Origin: Seongchinamella sediminis
GTDB taxonomy: Bacteria > Pseudomonadota > Gammaproteobacteria > Pseudomonadales > Halieaceae
Length of the DNA: 41,589 nucleotides
Assembly (NCBI RefSeq): GCF_003457605.1
Contig: NZ_QRAN01000025.1
Location: forward strand, 1,011-42,599
Direction: 5' to 3'
The notes beneath the pieces were generated by a model. It was not told the DNA's origin and made no database searches. It saw only the letters and a program-made list of their open reading frames with translations. The position numbers and the translations under genes are program-made. Of this stretch, positions 8,444-15,929 are shown piece after piece; the stretch's first letter is position 1, and each line of letters starts with the position of its first letter.

Positions 8444-9099
8444 CAGGTCTTGATCCGGTAGCCGAGGCCACGCACGGTCTCAAGGCTGTCGCGCCCCAGT
8501 TTCTTGCGCAGGCGACTGATGTAGACTTCGATCGTATTGCTCTCGATCTCGGCCCCGAAGGCATACAGGTGGTCTTCCAGCTGCGCCTTTGACAGCACCG
8601 TGCCCGGCCGCTGGGTGAAGGCCTCCAGCAGGGCCCATTCCCGCGCCGTCAGCTGGATGGCCTCGCCGTCGCGGACTACCGCGCGTTGGTTAAGGTCGAT
8701 CTCCAGGCACCCGATCCGGCGCACGGGATTCGGGTTGCCAGAGTAGCGCCGGGATACGGCCGCGATGCGCGCGGAGAGCTCCGACAGATCGAAGGGTTTT
8801 ACCAGATAGTCATCTGCGCCGGCATCGAGGCCCTTGATACGATCAGAGATCTGGTCCCTGGCGGTCAGGATAATCACCGGGGTCGCCGCTCCGGAGCGGC
8901 GGATGCCCTGCAGCAGGTCGATGCCGCTGCCGTCGGGCAGCATCAGGTCCAGCAGCACCAGGTCGTAGTGGGTTGTTTGCAGGCTGGCCTCGGCGTGGGC
9001 AAGGCGCTGCACCCAGTCGACCGCATGGCCATGATCGCTAATCTCATCCCGAATCACGGCGCCCAACTCATCGGCGTCCTCTACCAGCAGTATCCGCAT
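8443..9099 (-). CDS. OmpR-family response regulator (QseB/PmrA-like)
   Basis: A 218-residue regulator. The receiver domain has the acidic pair in VEDAD at residues 7-9, the phosphoacceptor Asp51 in YDLVLLDLMLPDGSG, Thr in VIILTARD and Lys in DDYLVKPF. The C-terminal half is a winged-helix DNA-binding domain, including LTAREWALLEAF, IEVYISRLRKKLG and ETVRGLGYRI. It resembles QseB and PmrA, which activate from direct repeats next to the -35. The gene heads the regulator-kinase operon on the minus strand and is divergent from the PepSY gene at 9316. The matching boxes at 6161-6184 and 9247-9270 are the best candidate targets. Confidence 0.9.
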   Translation of the reverse strand: MRILLVEDADELGAVIRDEISDHGHAVDWVQRLAHAEASLQTTHYDLVLLDLMLPDGSGIDLLQGIRRSGAATPVIILTARDQISDRIKGLDAGADDYLVKPFDLSELSARIAAVSRRYSGNPNPVRRIGCLEIDLNQRAVVRDGEAIQLTAREWALLEAFTQRPGTVLSKAQLEDHLYAFGAEIESNTIEVYISRLRKKLGRDSLETVRGLGYRIKT

Positions 9100-9128
9100 C
9101 GGTATCTCGCTGTTCTTCCCTGTCCCGA

Positions 9129-9156
9129 ATCATAACCCAGTTAAGCGCGCTGTCAC
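9129..9156 (-). promoter_or_regulatory. Candidate promoter for the response regulator-kinase operon
   Basis: On the minus strand GTGACA (9156-9151), 16 bases, then TATGAT (9134-9129) forms a good -35/-10 pair. It lies 29 bases before the regulator start codon at 9099. Found by eye. Confidence 0.45.
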
Positions 9157-9246
9157 CCATTCCACCATTGTCCGGGGCTGGCTGACAGCACAGCCACAGC
9201 TGCGCCCGGGCCAGTGCCGGCGGGGCGCATGGGGAGCGCAAATCCG

Positions 9247-9285
9247 CCTGGCGTTCAGTTCACTGTCAGGAAAGGGTTTTAGTAT
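9247..9285 (+). promoter_or_regulatory. Promoter element before pepSY-2: second copy of the 24-bp box
   Basis: CCTGGCGTT, centre CAGTTC, ACTGTCAGG at 9247-9270, matching 21 of 24 positions with the box at 6161-6184. A -10-like TTTAGT/TAGTAT follows at 9278-9285. As at the first copy there is no good -35, which points to activation by a bound regulator. Confidence 0.6.
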
Positions 9286-9315
9286 CGACGCTGCGGCAAA
9301 TTAAGGAGACGCACT

Positions 9316-9651
9316 ATGAAACACACACTTTTTACGGCGATAGTCGCCGGCTCCCTGCTCAGCGGCCCCGCGCTGGCGAAAGACGATTGCACCGACCCCG
9401 TGGCTGACTGGCAACCGAGAGAGCAGTTGCAGGCGCAACTGGCCGCCAGCGGCTGGCAGGTCGACCGGGTCAAGGTGGATGACGGTTGTTACGAGGTCAG
9501 GGGTCTGGATCGCAACGGGCACCGGATAGAGGCCAAGTTTTCCCCGGCAAGCCTGCAGATTGTCGAGCTGGAAATCGAATTTGATTCGTCGGGCGACACT
9601 TCCGACTACCTGCTGCCGGGCGCACCCGGCGCCAGGGCCGGCGCGGAGTGA
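9316..9651 (+). CDS. Small exported PepSY-like protein (copy 2)
   Basis: A 111-residue protein with a signal peptide (MKHTLFTAIVAGSLLSGPALAK, cleavage near residue 21). The mature domain shares the plan of the protein at 6251-6523: CTDPVADW, a helix (REQLQAQLAASGWQVDRVK), then GCYEVRGLDRNGHRIEAKFSP. Both keep the CTD and CYE cysteines and the basic loop, so they are paralogues. This copy has a longer C-terminal tail (DFDSSGDTSDYLLPGAPG-like, acidic then flexible) and no cytochrome partner. AAGGAGACGCACT lies before the start. It is divergent from the regulator operon and has its own copy of the conserved promoter box. Function unknown; probably a periplasmic redox or metal-related partner. 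Confidence 0.72.
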   Translation: MKHTLFTAIVAGSLLSGPALAKDDCTDPVADWQPREQLQAQLAASGWQVDRVKVDDGCYEVRGLDRNGHRIEAKFSPASLQIVELEIEFDSSGDTSDYLLPGAPGARAGAE

Positions 9652-9696
9652 ACGGCAGCTTCCCGGACGCGGGGCTTGAACGGGGCTCGATGTGAC

Positions 9697-9725
9697 GGGG
9701 TGTGGCCCGCAAGAGGTCACACCCC
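9697..9725 (+). terminator. Strong hairpin after pepSY-2
   Basis: An 11-bp stem with one G-U pair (GGGGTGTGGCC, 9697-9707, with GGTCACACCCC, 9715-9725) and a 7-base loop, 46 bases after the pepSY-2 stop. No T-run follows, so termination is probable but not certain. Confidence 0.55.
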
Positions 9726-9775
9726 AAGGGTCCTGGCATCCAGTGCTGGCACCAGTCCGCTATCGGGCAACAGCG

Positions 9776-9834
9776 TTGACAAAGCCATGAAGGCTCACCT
9801 ATAGTTAGTTATAGTATGCTAACTAAAGGTGAGC
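9776..9834 (+). promoter_or_regulatory. Promoter and operator of the tetR-ABC exporter operon
   Basis: TTGACA (9776-9781) is separated by 18 bases from TATAGT (9800-9805), a near-consensus promoter. A palindrome with 7-bp arms, TTAGTTA (9805-9811) and TAACTAA (9820-9826), covers the end of the -10 and the likely transcription start, as expected for self-repression by a TetR-family protein. A second pair of 8-bp arms, GCTCACCT (9793-9800) and AGGTGAGC (9827-9834), encloses it; the right arm is also the Shine-Dalgarno site of the regulator gene. Confidence 0.65.
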
Positions 9835-9837
9835 GTA

Positions 9838-10464
9838 ATGCGTACCCGCAAGTCTGCCGAAGCGCGCAAGGCGGAAATCGTCGATGCGGCGCTGCGACTG
9901 GCCGACAAGGTTGGGCCCGAACGCCTGACCACCGACGCCATCGCGGACGCCGTGGGGCTGACCCAGCCGGGGGTCTTCCGGCATTTCCCGAAAAAGCAGG
10001 ACCTGTGGCTGGCCGTGGCCACGCGTATTGGCGCGACCATGGAGAGCCGGTGGGCGAAAGCCCAGAGCGCGAGCGCTGAACCGCTCGATCGAATCCGCGC
10101 GCTGGTCAGTGCCCAGTTGCGCCTGATTCAATCCACGCCGGCGATTCCCGCCATCCTGTTTTCCCGGGAACTCCACACCAAGAACAAGGGCCTGCGTGAG
10201 GCGTTCTTCGCGCTGCTGAGCCGGTTCCAGCGCCTTCTCGCCGATCTGGCAGGCCAGGCCATCAGCGCCGGTGATCTCCGTGAGGAGCTGCTCGCCGATG
10301 ACGTGGCATACCTGGTTCTGGGACTGGTACAGGGTCTTGCCGTGCGGTGGTCGATCAGTGGTCGCGGCTTTGACCTGGTTGCCGAGGGCGAGCGGCTGCT
10401 GGCCGTGCAGCTAGCCGGGATGCTCAGCGACTCCTGCGCCAGCAACCCACGGGCCACGTCATGA
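9838..10464 (+). CDS. TetR/AcrR-family transcriptional regulator
   Basis: A 208-residue repressor read from ATG 9838, which follows AGGTGAG at a normal distance; the GTG at 9829 would consume that ribosome site. The N-terminal helix-turn-helix is clear: KAEIVDAALRLADKVGPERLTTDAIADAVGLTQPGVFRHFPKKQDLW. The rest is the helical ligand-binding and dimer domain. The gene overlaps the downstream membrane-fusion gene by 4 bases (ATGA), so it most likely represses its own operon, which encodes an ABC exporter. The palindrome at 9805-9826 is the likely operator. The inducer is unknown. Confidence 0.88.
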   Translation: MRTRKSAEARKAEIVDAALRLADKVGPERLTTDAIADAVGLTQPGVFRHFPKKQDLWLAVATRIGATMESRWAKAQSASAEPLDRIRALVSAQLRLIQSTPAIPAILFSRELHTKNKGLREAFFALLSRFQRLLADLAGQAISAGDLREELLADDVAYLVLGLVQGLAVRWSISGRGFDLVAEGERLLAVQLAGMLSDSCASNPRATS

Positions 10465-11624
10465 ACAGGCGGGTCAGGAACGTGTTGCTCGCGCTGGCCG
10501 GGGTTTGCCTTGCCGCTACTGTGGTCGCCGTGTTGCTGTTTGTTCGCCCGCTCACAGTCGAGGTGGTGCAGCCCGCTGCGAACATCCCTGTCCAGGTGTT
10601 TGGTCTGGGGACGGTAGAGGCCCGGATTAGCTCCAGCATCGGTTTCGAAGTGGGGGCGGGGCTCGTCGAACTGCACGCGGATCACGGTGACCGTTTGCAA
10701 CAGGGCGAGATCATTGCCCGTCTACAGAGCGCCGAGCAACAGGCTCGTGTGGCTAAAAGCCAGGCCGGGATCATCAATGCCGAGGCCGCCGTGAAGCGCG
10801 CCCAGGCGGCGGTAGATAAAGCGATCGCGGTGCTTACCCAGAAAGAGCAGCGCAACAAACGCAAGCAGGCGCTGTTAGCCAACAACACCGTTGCCGCGGA
10901 AGTTGCCGAGGAAGCACAGATGGAGGCGGCGGTGGCTGCCGCGGAACTGGCAGTCGCGAGGAGCGACAGGGAGGTTGCCCAAGCGGCGCTCGCCGACGCC
11001 AGGTCGCAATATGACTACGAGCGAGTACTGCTCGACCAGCACGTACTGAGAGCGCCTTACGACGCTATCGTGGTGGCCCGCCACAAAGAACTGGGTTCCG
11101 TGTTGAGTCCCGGCGAGCCCCTGTTTACCCTGGTTGCGCCAGAGACCGTCTGGACGCTGGCCTATGTCGATGAAGCACGCGCTGGCGATATCCGGGTCGG
11201 CCAGGCTGCCCAGGTTCGCCTTCGCTCCCAGCCGCGACGCCTGCTGCAGGGGCAGGTGACGCGGATCGGCATTGAAAGCGACCGGGTGAGCGAAGAACGC
11301 AGGGTCTATATCGCCTGTGACGGCTGTCCGCAAAGCTTCCATCTGGGTGAGCAGGCTGAAGTGTTCATCACCACGGCCGTGCTGGACAATGCGCTGCTGG
11401 TGCCGGAAGCGGCGGTGACGGCTTTCGATGGCGCCCAGGGGCTGGTCTGGACGGTGGATGATGGCCGACTGCGGCAACAACAAGTCGTCTTCGGCAAGCG
11501 CACCCTGGATGCCCGCCTGGAGATAGTGGACGGGCTGCCCGATGGCCTGCAGGTTGTCAGTGAACAGGCACCGGGGCTGCGTGAAGGCCGCAGGGTGCGT
11601 GTTGCGGCGAAACCGGCGCCATGA
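10461..11624 (+). CDS. HlyD/MacA-type membrane fusion protein
   Basis: A 387-residue periplasmic adaptor. An N-terminal membrane anchor (VLLALAGVCLAATVVAVLLFVRP) is followed by a biotinyl-lipoyl-like half (SSIGFEVGAGLVELHADHGDRLQQGEIIARL), a long alpha-helical hairpin of about 100 residues rich in Ala/Gln/Lys, the second lipoyl half (LRAPYDAIVVARHKELGSVLSPGEPLFTL), and a beta-barrel and membrane-proximal region at the C-terminus. This is the standard plan for adaptors of ABC and RND exporters. The following permease and ATPase genes make it the periplasmic part of an ABC exporter (MacAB/DevBCA-like). The outer-membrane partner is not in the window. Substrate unknown. Confidence 0.85.
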   Translation: MNRRVRNVLLALAGVCLAATVVAVLLFVRPLTVEVVQPAANIPVQVFGLGTVEARISSSIGFEVGAGLVELHADHGDRLQQGEIIARLQSAEQQARVAKSQAGIINAEAAVKRAQAAVDKAIAVLTQKEQRNKRKQALLANNTVAAEVAEEAQMEAAVAAAELAVARSDREVAQAALADARSQYDYERVLLDQHVLRAPYDAIVVARHKELGSVLSPGEPLFTLVAPETVWTLAYVDEARAGDIRVGQAAQVRLRSQPRRLLQGQVTRIGIESDRVSEERRVYIACDGCPQSFHLGEQAEVFITTAVLDNALLVPEAAVTAFDGAQGLVWTVDDGRLRQQQVVFGKRTLDARLEIVDGLPDGLQVVSEQAPGLREGRRVRVAAKPAP

Positions 11625-12754
11625 ATCTGGCCTATCGGGATATCCGCCACAATCTCGGCCGCTTTCTGCTCACCTGCTTTGGCCTCAGCCTCTTGCTCGG
11701 GGTGGTGCTATCGATGATCGGCATTTACCGCGGCCTGGTGGAGGACGCCCTGACCCTGGTGCGTACCCCGGGGGTCGATGTGTGGGTGGTGGAGTCCGGC
11801 ACCCGCGGCCCGTTTGCCGAGTCCTCGCGCATCCCCGGCGACACGCGCGAAGCGATAGCCCGCCTGCACGGTGTGAGTGCAGCGGGCAGCATCACCTACC
11901 AGTCCATCGAAACCCGCCATGAGGGGGTGAAACTCAGGCTTTACGTGGTCGGTTATGAACCTGGCCGACCGGGCGGCCCGGACCGCATCATCGCTGGGCG
12001 CGCCCTGGGCCGAAGCCACTATGAAATGCTCGCCGACAGGCGTACCGGCCTCAAGCCCGGAGATCGGGTGACACTGGGGCGCGACACATTCACTGTGGTC
12101 GGCCTGACTGATGGGCAGGTGTCTTCCGGTGGCGATCCGGTGATTTACCTCACGCTCAAGGATTCCCAGCAGCTGCAATTCGAGCTGGCGCCCCCGGCGG
12201 CGCGGCGGGAAATAGCCCGGGGTGCCGGCCCTGGAACCACCGATACGGTCAATGCCATTGTTGCCAGAGTGCGGCCGAACGCCAGCGCAGATACCGTTGT
12301 GGAAACCGTGCAGCGCTGGAAGCACCTGGCGGCAATGACCCAGGCAGGGCAGGAAATCATCCTGACCCGCTCGGTGGTCGAACGGGCACGCAAACAGATC
12401 GGCCTGTTCACCGCGATTCTGCTGGTGGTGTCCGCGGTTATCATCGCCCTGATTCTCTATACCATGACCATGGACAAGATTCGGGAGATCGCCACCCTCA
12501 AACTGATCGGTGCGCCGGACCGCACCATCATCGGCCTGATTCTGCAGCAGGCACTCGCCATGGGCGTCATCGGCTTCGGCTTTGGGGCTTTGCTCATCAT
12601 TACCATCAAGGACTACTTCCCCCGGCGCGTCGTGCTGCAGCCGGAAGACGGGCTGGCACTGGCGGCCGCGGTGATTGTGGTCTGCGTCATCTCCAGCGGT
12701 CTCGGTGTGCGCCTGGCGCTCAAGGTCGATCCCGCCACGGCGCTGGGCGGCTGA
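11621..12754 (+). CDS. ABC transporter permease, FtsX/DevC-type
   Basis: A 377-residue permease with the MacB/FtsX layout: one membrane helix near the N-terminus (FLLTCFGLSLLLGVVLSMIG), a periplasmic domain of about 230 residues, then three helices at the C-terminus: FTAILLVVSAVIIALILYTMT, LQQALAMGVIGFGFGALLIITI and LALAAAVIVVCVISSGLGVRLAL. The coupling helix is the MDKIREIATLKLIGAP stretch. It overlaps the fusion-protein gene by 4 bases and is followed after 2 bases by the ATPase. DevC of cyanobacterial glycolipid export has a similar plan, but this does not show the substrate. Confidence 0.85.
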   Translation: MNLAYRDIRHNLGRFLLTCFGLSLLLGVVLSMIGIYRGLVEDALTLVRTPGVDVWVVESGTRGPFAESSRIPGDTREAIARLHGVSAAGSITYQSIETRHEGVKLRLYVVGYEPGRPGGPDRIIAGRALGRSHYEMLADRRTGLKPGDRVTLGRDTFTVVGLTDGQVSSGGDPVIYLTLKDSQQLQFELAPPAARREIARGAGPGTTDTVNAIVARVRPNASADTVVETVQRWKHLAAMTQAGQEIILTRSVVERARKQIGLFTAILLVVSAVIIALILYTMTMDKIREIATLKLIGAPDRTIIGLILQQALAMGVIGFGFGALLIITIKDYFPRRVVLQPEDGLALAAAVIVVCVISSGLGVRLALKVDPATALGG

Positions 12755-12756
12755 GC

Positions 12757-13464
12757 ATGAGCACAGCGAAGCAGCAGGCACCTCTGGTCAGTGTCGGCGA
12801 TGTGTCCAAGCATTTTGGCGAGGGAAGTACCCGCGTTGATGCGCTGCGCGAGGTCAGCCTGGAAGTCTATCCGGGAGAAGTGGTTGCCCTGCTGGGCCCC
12901 AGTGGTTCCGGGAAAACCACGCTGCTTAACGTCATCGGCTGTATTACCGAGCCCAGCAGCGGCAGGGTCAGCCTGGACACCGAACTGGTGTATGACGGCA
13001 GGTGGTTGCGCGATGACCTGCGCAAGCTGCGGCTGGAGAAAATCGGTTTCATATTCCAGTTTCATAATCTGCTGCCCTTTCTCAACAGCAAGGACAATGT
13101 CGCCGTGGTATTGAGCCTGGCGGAATTTGACGCCGACGCAGCGAGTCGACGTGCAGTGGAGTTGCTGGACTACCTGGAAGTCGGCCACCGCAAGGATGCC
13201 ATGCCGGCAAAGCTGTCTGGCGGTGAGGCCCAGCGCGTGGCGATTGCGCGCGCACTGGCCAATAAACCCCGGATTATCCTTGCCGATGAGCCTACAGCGG
13301 CGCTGGATTCACAGCGTGCGGGTATCGTGATGGACCTGTTGCGCAAGGTTGCCGAAGAACAGCAGGCGGCGGTGCTGGCGGTTACCCACGATGAGAAAAT
13401 CTTTAATCGCTTCGATCATATTTTTCATCTCAGGGATGGCAGGCTGGAAGCAGGGCACGGCTAA
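12757..13464 (+). CDS. ABC transporter ATP-binding protein (DevA/MacB/LolD-like)
   Basis: A 235-residue ATPase. Walker A is at residues 47-54 (GPSGSGKT). The Q-loop is in FIFQFHNLLPFLNSKDN, the signature in KLSGGEAQRVAIARALANKP, Walker B in IILADEPTAALD and the H-loop in AVTHDEKI. These fit the LolD/MacB subfamily that works with FtsX-type permeases. With the two preceding genes it makes a complete inner-membrane exporter with adaptor. It is the last gene of the TetR-controlled operon; nosR begins 177 bases later with its own leader. Confidence 0.9.
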   Translation: MSTAKQQAPLVSVGDVSKHFGEGSTRVDALREVSLEVYPGEVVALLGPSGSGKTTLLNVIGCITEPSSGRVSLDTELVYDGRWLRDDLRKLRLEKIGFIFQFHNLLPFLNSKDNVAVVLSLAEFDADAASRRAVELLDYLEVGHRKDAMPAKLSGGEAQRVAIARALANKPRIILADEPTAALDSQRAGIVMDLLRKVAEEQQAAVLAVTHDEKIFNRFDHIFHLRDGRLEAGHG

Positions 13465-13641
13465 TGCACGGAAAGTAACCGTCATAGGGACAAGAGGCCT
13501 GAAACGGACCACTGTTATCGCAGTGCCAGGAGGCTCCGCGCAAGGCCTGCGATTTATTTGTTATGCCATATGGTGCAAGATAGTGCTGCACTGTTCACCC
13601 ATCCCGCCCCAGCAGGTGCGGTAATCGGAGTTTCTGTCGCT

Positions 13642-15834
13642 ATGAAAAGCACACTCTCGATCCTACGTGTTGTCTTCGCCGTCATTGCCATTCAAGCTAC
13701 ATTCTGTGGCAGCGCCCTGGCCCGTGACAGCACCACGGTAATGAGCGAAGTCCTCGACAGTCACAGCCCCGCCGAACTGTACCCCGGTGCCGACCGGATC
13801 GAGCCACCCGAGGGCGACTTCCACGCCGCCAGGGTGTACCGGGGTGAGGAGCAACTCGGCCTGCTCTTCCTCAACTCCTCGGTGGTCAACTCGGTGGGCT
13901 ACTCGGGCAAGCCGATTCACGTGCTGGTGGGCCTGGACAATGACGGCGTTATCCGTACCGCGCGACTTATCGAGCACTCCGAACCTATTGTCCTGATCGG
14001 GATACCGGAATCGAGGATCACGCCCCTGATCGACAAGTTCCTCGGCACCGACCTCACCGAGGTCGCGCGCACGGTCAATACCGAGCAGCCTTTCGATGCC
14101 ATCAGTGGCGCCACGGTGACTATCCGGGTCATCGATGACAGTATCGTCCGCTCGGGTATCAAGGTCGCGCGGCACTATGGCCTGGGGGGGCTGGAATCCC
14201 GCCAGGCGGGCCCAAAGGCCACCATCGACGCCGACAAGATGGCGGTCAAGAGCTGGCCGACCCTGCTGGCGGAGGGCTCCCTGGGCCAGTTGACCATCAC
14301 CCTGGAGAAAGTGAACCAGGCCTTTATCGATTCCGGTGACGAGGAAGCGATGAAGCACCCCGAGGAAGGGCCGCCCGACGACTTGTTCATCGACATGTAT
14401 GCCGCCCAGGTATCGGTGCCCTCGATCGGCCTTAGCCTGCTCGGCGAGGCCGAGTACCGCAACCTGCAGAATGCGCTGAAGCCGGGGCAGCAGGCGATCC
14501 TGCTGGCGGGGCGTGGCCTGTATTCCTTCAAGGGCTCCGGCTATGTGCGCGGCGGCATCTTCGACCGCTTTGAGATTGTCCAGGGTGATGACGCCATCCG
14601 TCTCACCGACCTGGATCACAAGCGCCTGCGGCAGGTCTACGCCGCCGATGCGCCGGAGGACCTGCGCGAGGTCGACCTGTTCATGATCCCCGAGGGGGCG
14701 ACCCTGAACCCGGCCCGGCCCTGGCATGTGCAGCTGCTGGTGAGCCGCGAGACCGGCCCGCGGGACAAGTCCTTCGTCACTTTCAACCTGGACTACCAGA
14801 TCCCGGAAGCGTACCTGAAAATCGAGGCGCCGCCGCCGGCCCCCGAGACCAGCTTCTTCAATCCCGGCCCGGACGCCCCGTTGTGGCAGAAGCTGTGGGC
14901 GGAAAAGTCGACCGAAACCTTCGTCCTCCTGGCCGCGCTGCTGCTCCTCAGCGGAATATTCTTCTTCCAGAATTCCATCGTCCGCAACTCGCGCCTGACC
15001 AAGCGTCTGCGGGTCGCTTATCTCCTGTTCACCCTGTTTGTACTGGGCTTTTATGCCAACGCCCAGCTGTCGGTGGTGAATATCCTGACCGTATTCAGCG
15101 CGTTGATCAGCGGCTTCAGCTGGGAGTATTTCCTGATGGAGCCCCTGATTTTCGTGCTCTGGGGCGGTGTGTTCGCCGGCCTGCTGTTCTGGGGACGCGG
15201 CGCCTACTGCGGCTGGCTGTGTCCCTACGGCGCGATGCAGGAGCTGCTCAACGGCCTGGCCAAGTGGGTCAAGGTGCCGCAGATCACCCTGCCCTGGGGG
15301 CTGCACGAGCGGCTGTGGTCGCTGAAGTACCTGATTTTCCTGGTTTTGTTTGGGGTTTCCCTGCACTCGCTGTCGATGGCCGAGCGCCTGGCCGAGATCG
15401 AGCCATTCAAGACCACGATCATTCTCAAGTTCGTCCGCGACTGGCCCTATGTGGTGTTCGCTGTGGCCCTGCTTATTCCCTGCCTGTTCATCGAGCGCTT
15501 TTACTGCCGCTACCTGTGCCCGCTGGGCGCCGCCCTGGCGATTCCGGCACGCATGCGCATGTTCGCCTGGCTCAAGCGCTATCGCCAGTGCGGTAACCCC
15601 TGCCAGGTATGCTACAAGGAGTGCATGGTGCAGGCGATCCACCCGGAAGGGGATATCAACGTCAACGAGTGCCTGTACTGCCTGCACTGCCAGGAGCGCT
15701 ACTACGACGACCAGGTGTGCCCGGTGTGTGTGAAGCAGCGTGAGCGCGACGAGCGCCGGAGCATGATCGCCTCGGACAAGACCGAGGCCCAGGGCCGGGC
15801 CATTCTTGAGGAGCTACGTTCGAAGAAGACTTGA
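13642..15834 (+). CDS. nosR: NosR, flavin/iron-sulfur electron donor for N2O reductase
   Basis: A 730-residue membrane protein read from ATG 13642 (MKSTLSILRVVFAVIAIQATF, a signal peptide ending near ALARDS). The periplasmic part has the FMN-binding domain, with the covalent attachment motif SGATVT at residues 155-160. Several membrane helices follow from about residue 425. The cytoplasmic loops carry CxxxCP motifs C523/C527 (CGWLCPYGAM) and C622/C626 (CRYLCPLGAAL). The C-terminus has two [4Fe-4S] clusters: CGNPCQVCYKEC and CLYCLHCQERYYDDQVCPVC. NosR passes electrons from the quinone pool to NosZ and is needed for nos expression in known denitrifiers. Flavin attachment needs ApbE/NosX, which is not seen here. 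The 5' leader is 177 bases from the ABC operon; I found no convincing FNR/DNR box in it. Confidence 0.93.
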   Translation: MKSTLSILRVVFAVIAIQATFCGSALARDSTTVMSEVLDSHSPAELYPGADRIEPPEGDFHAARVYRGEEQLGLLFLNSSVVNSVGYSGKPIHVLVGLDNDGVIRTARLIEHSEPIVLIGIPESRITPLIDKFLGTDLTEVARTVNTEQPFDAISGATVTIRVIDDSIVRSGIKVARHYGLGGLESRQAGPKATIDADKMAVKSWPTLLAEGSLGQLTITLEKVNQAFIDSGDEEAMKHPEEGPPDDLFIDMYAAQVSVPSIGLSLLGEAEYRNLQNALKPGQQAILLAGRGLYSFKGSGYVRGGIFDRFEIVQGDDAIRLTDLDHKRLRQVYAADAPEDLREVDLFMIPEGATLNPARPWHVQLLVSRETGPRDKSFVTFNLDYQIPEAYLKIEAPPPAPETSFFNPGPDAPLWQKLWAEKSTETFVLLAALLLLSGIFFFQNSIVRNSRLTKRLRVAYLLFTLFVLGFYANAQLSVVNILTVFSALISGFSWEYFLMEPLIFVLWGGVFAGLLFWGRGAYCGWLCPYGAMQELLNGLAKWVKVPQITLPWGLHERLWSLKYLIFLVLFGVSLHSLSMAERLAEIEPFKTTIILKFVRDWPYVVFAVALLIPCLFIERFYCRYLCPLGAALAIPARMRMFAWLKRYRQCGNPCQVCYKECMVQAIHPEGDINVNECLYCLHCQERYYDDQVCPVCVKQRERDERRSMIASDKTEAQGRAILEELRSKKT

Positions 15835-15860
15835 TCTGGGACATTGTTGGGCTATCCTGA

Positions 15861-15883
15861 GGGTGCGACACTTTGTCGCACTC
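15861..15883 (+). promoter_or_regulatory. Hairpin/palindrome in the nosR-nosZ gap
   Basis: A perfect 8-bp inverted repeat, GTGCGACA (15863-15870) and TGTCGCAC (15874-15881), with a 3-base loop; it extends to 10 pairs counting one G-U. No T-run follows. It could protect or process the mRNA so that nosZ is made in excess over nosR. As DNA, it also contains GCGAC-N5-GTCGC, the pattern bound by RegA/PrrA/RoxR-type redox regulators. Either is inferred. Confidence 0.5.
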
Positions 15884-15929
15884 CCAACAGAATTATTCGT
15901 TCGGCTATCAACTGCCTGAGGAACCAACA

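Noticed and set aside
13465-13641. Possible FNR/DNR box before nosR
   Set aside because: I found no TTGAT-N4-ATCAA-like site; the nearest symmetric stretches are imperfect. A 5-bp hairpin (13510-13525) is too weak to call a terminator.
13663-15687. Long open frame on the minus strand opposite nosR
   Set aside because: It is a shadow of a high-GC gene; the plus strand holds the full NosR with all cofactor motifs.
15873-15929. Upstream TTG start for nosZ
   Set aside because: It begins inside a strong hairpin and lacks a ribosome site; ATG 15930 has TGAGGAA in place.
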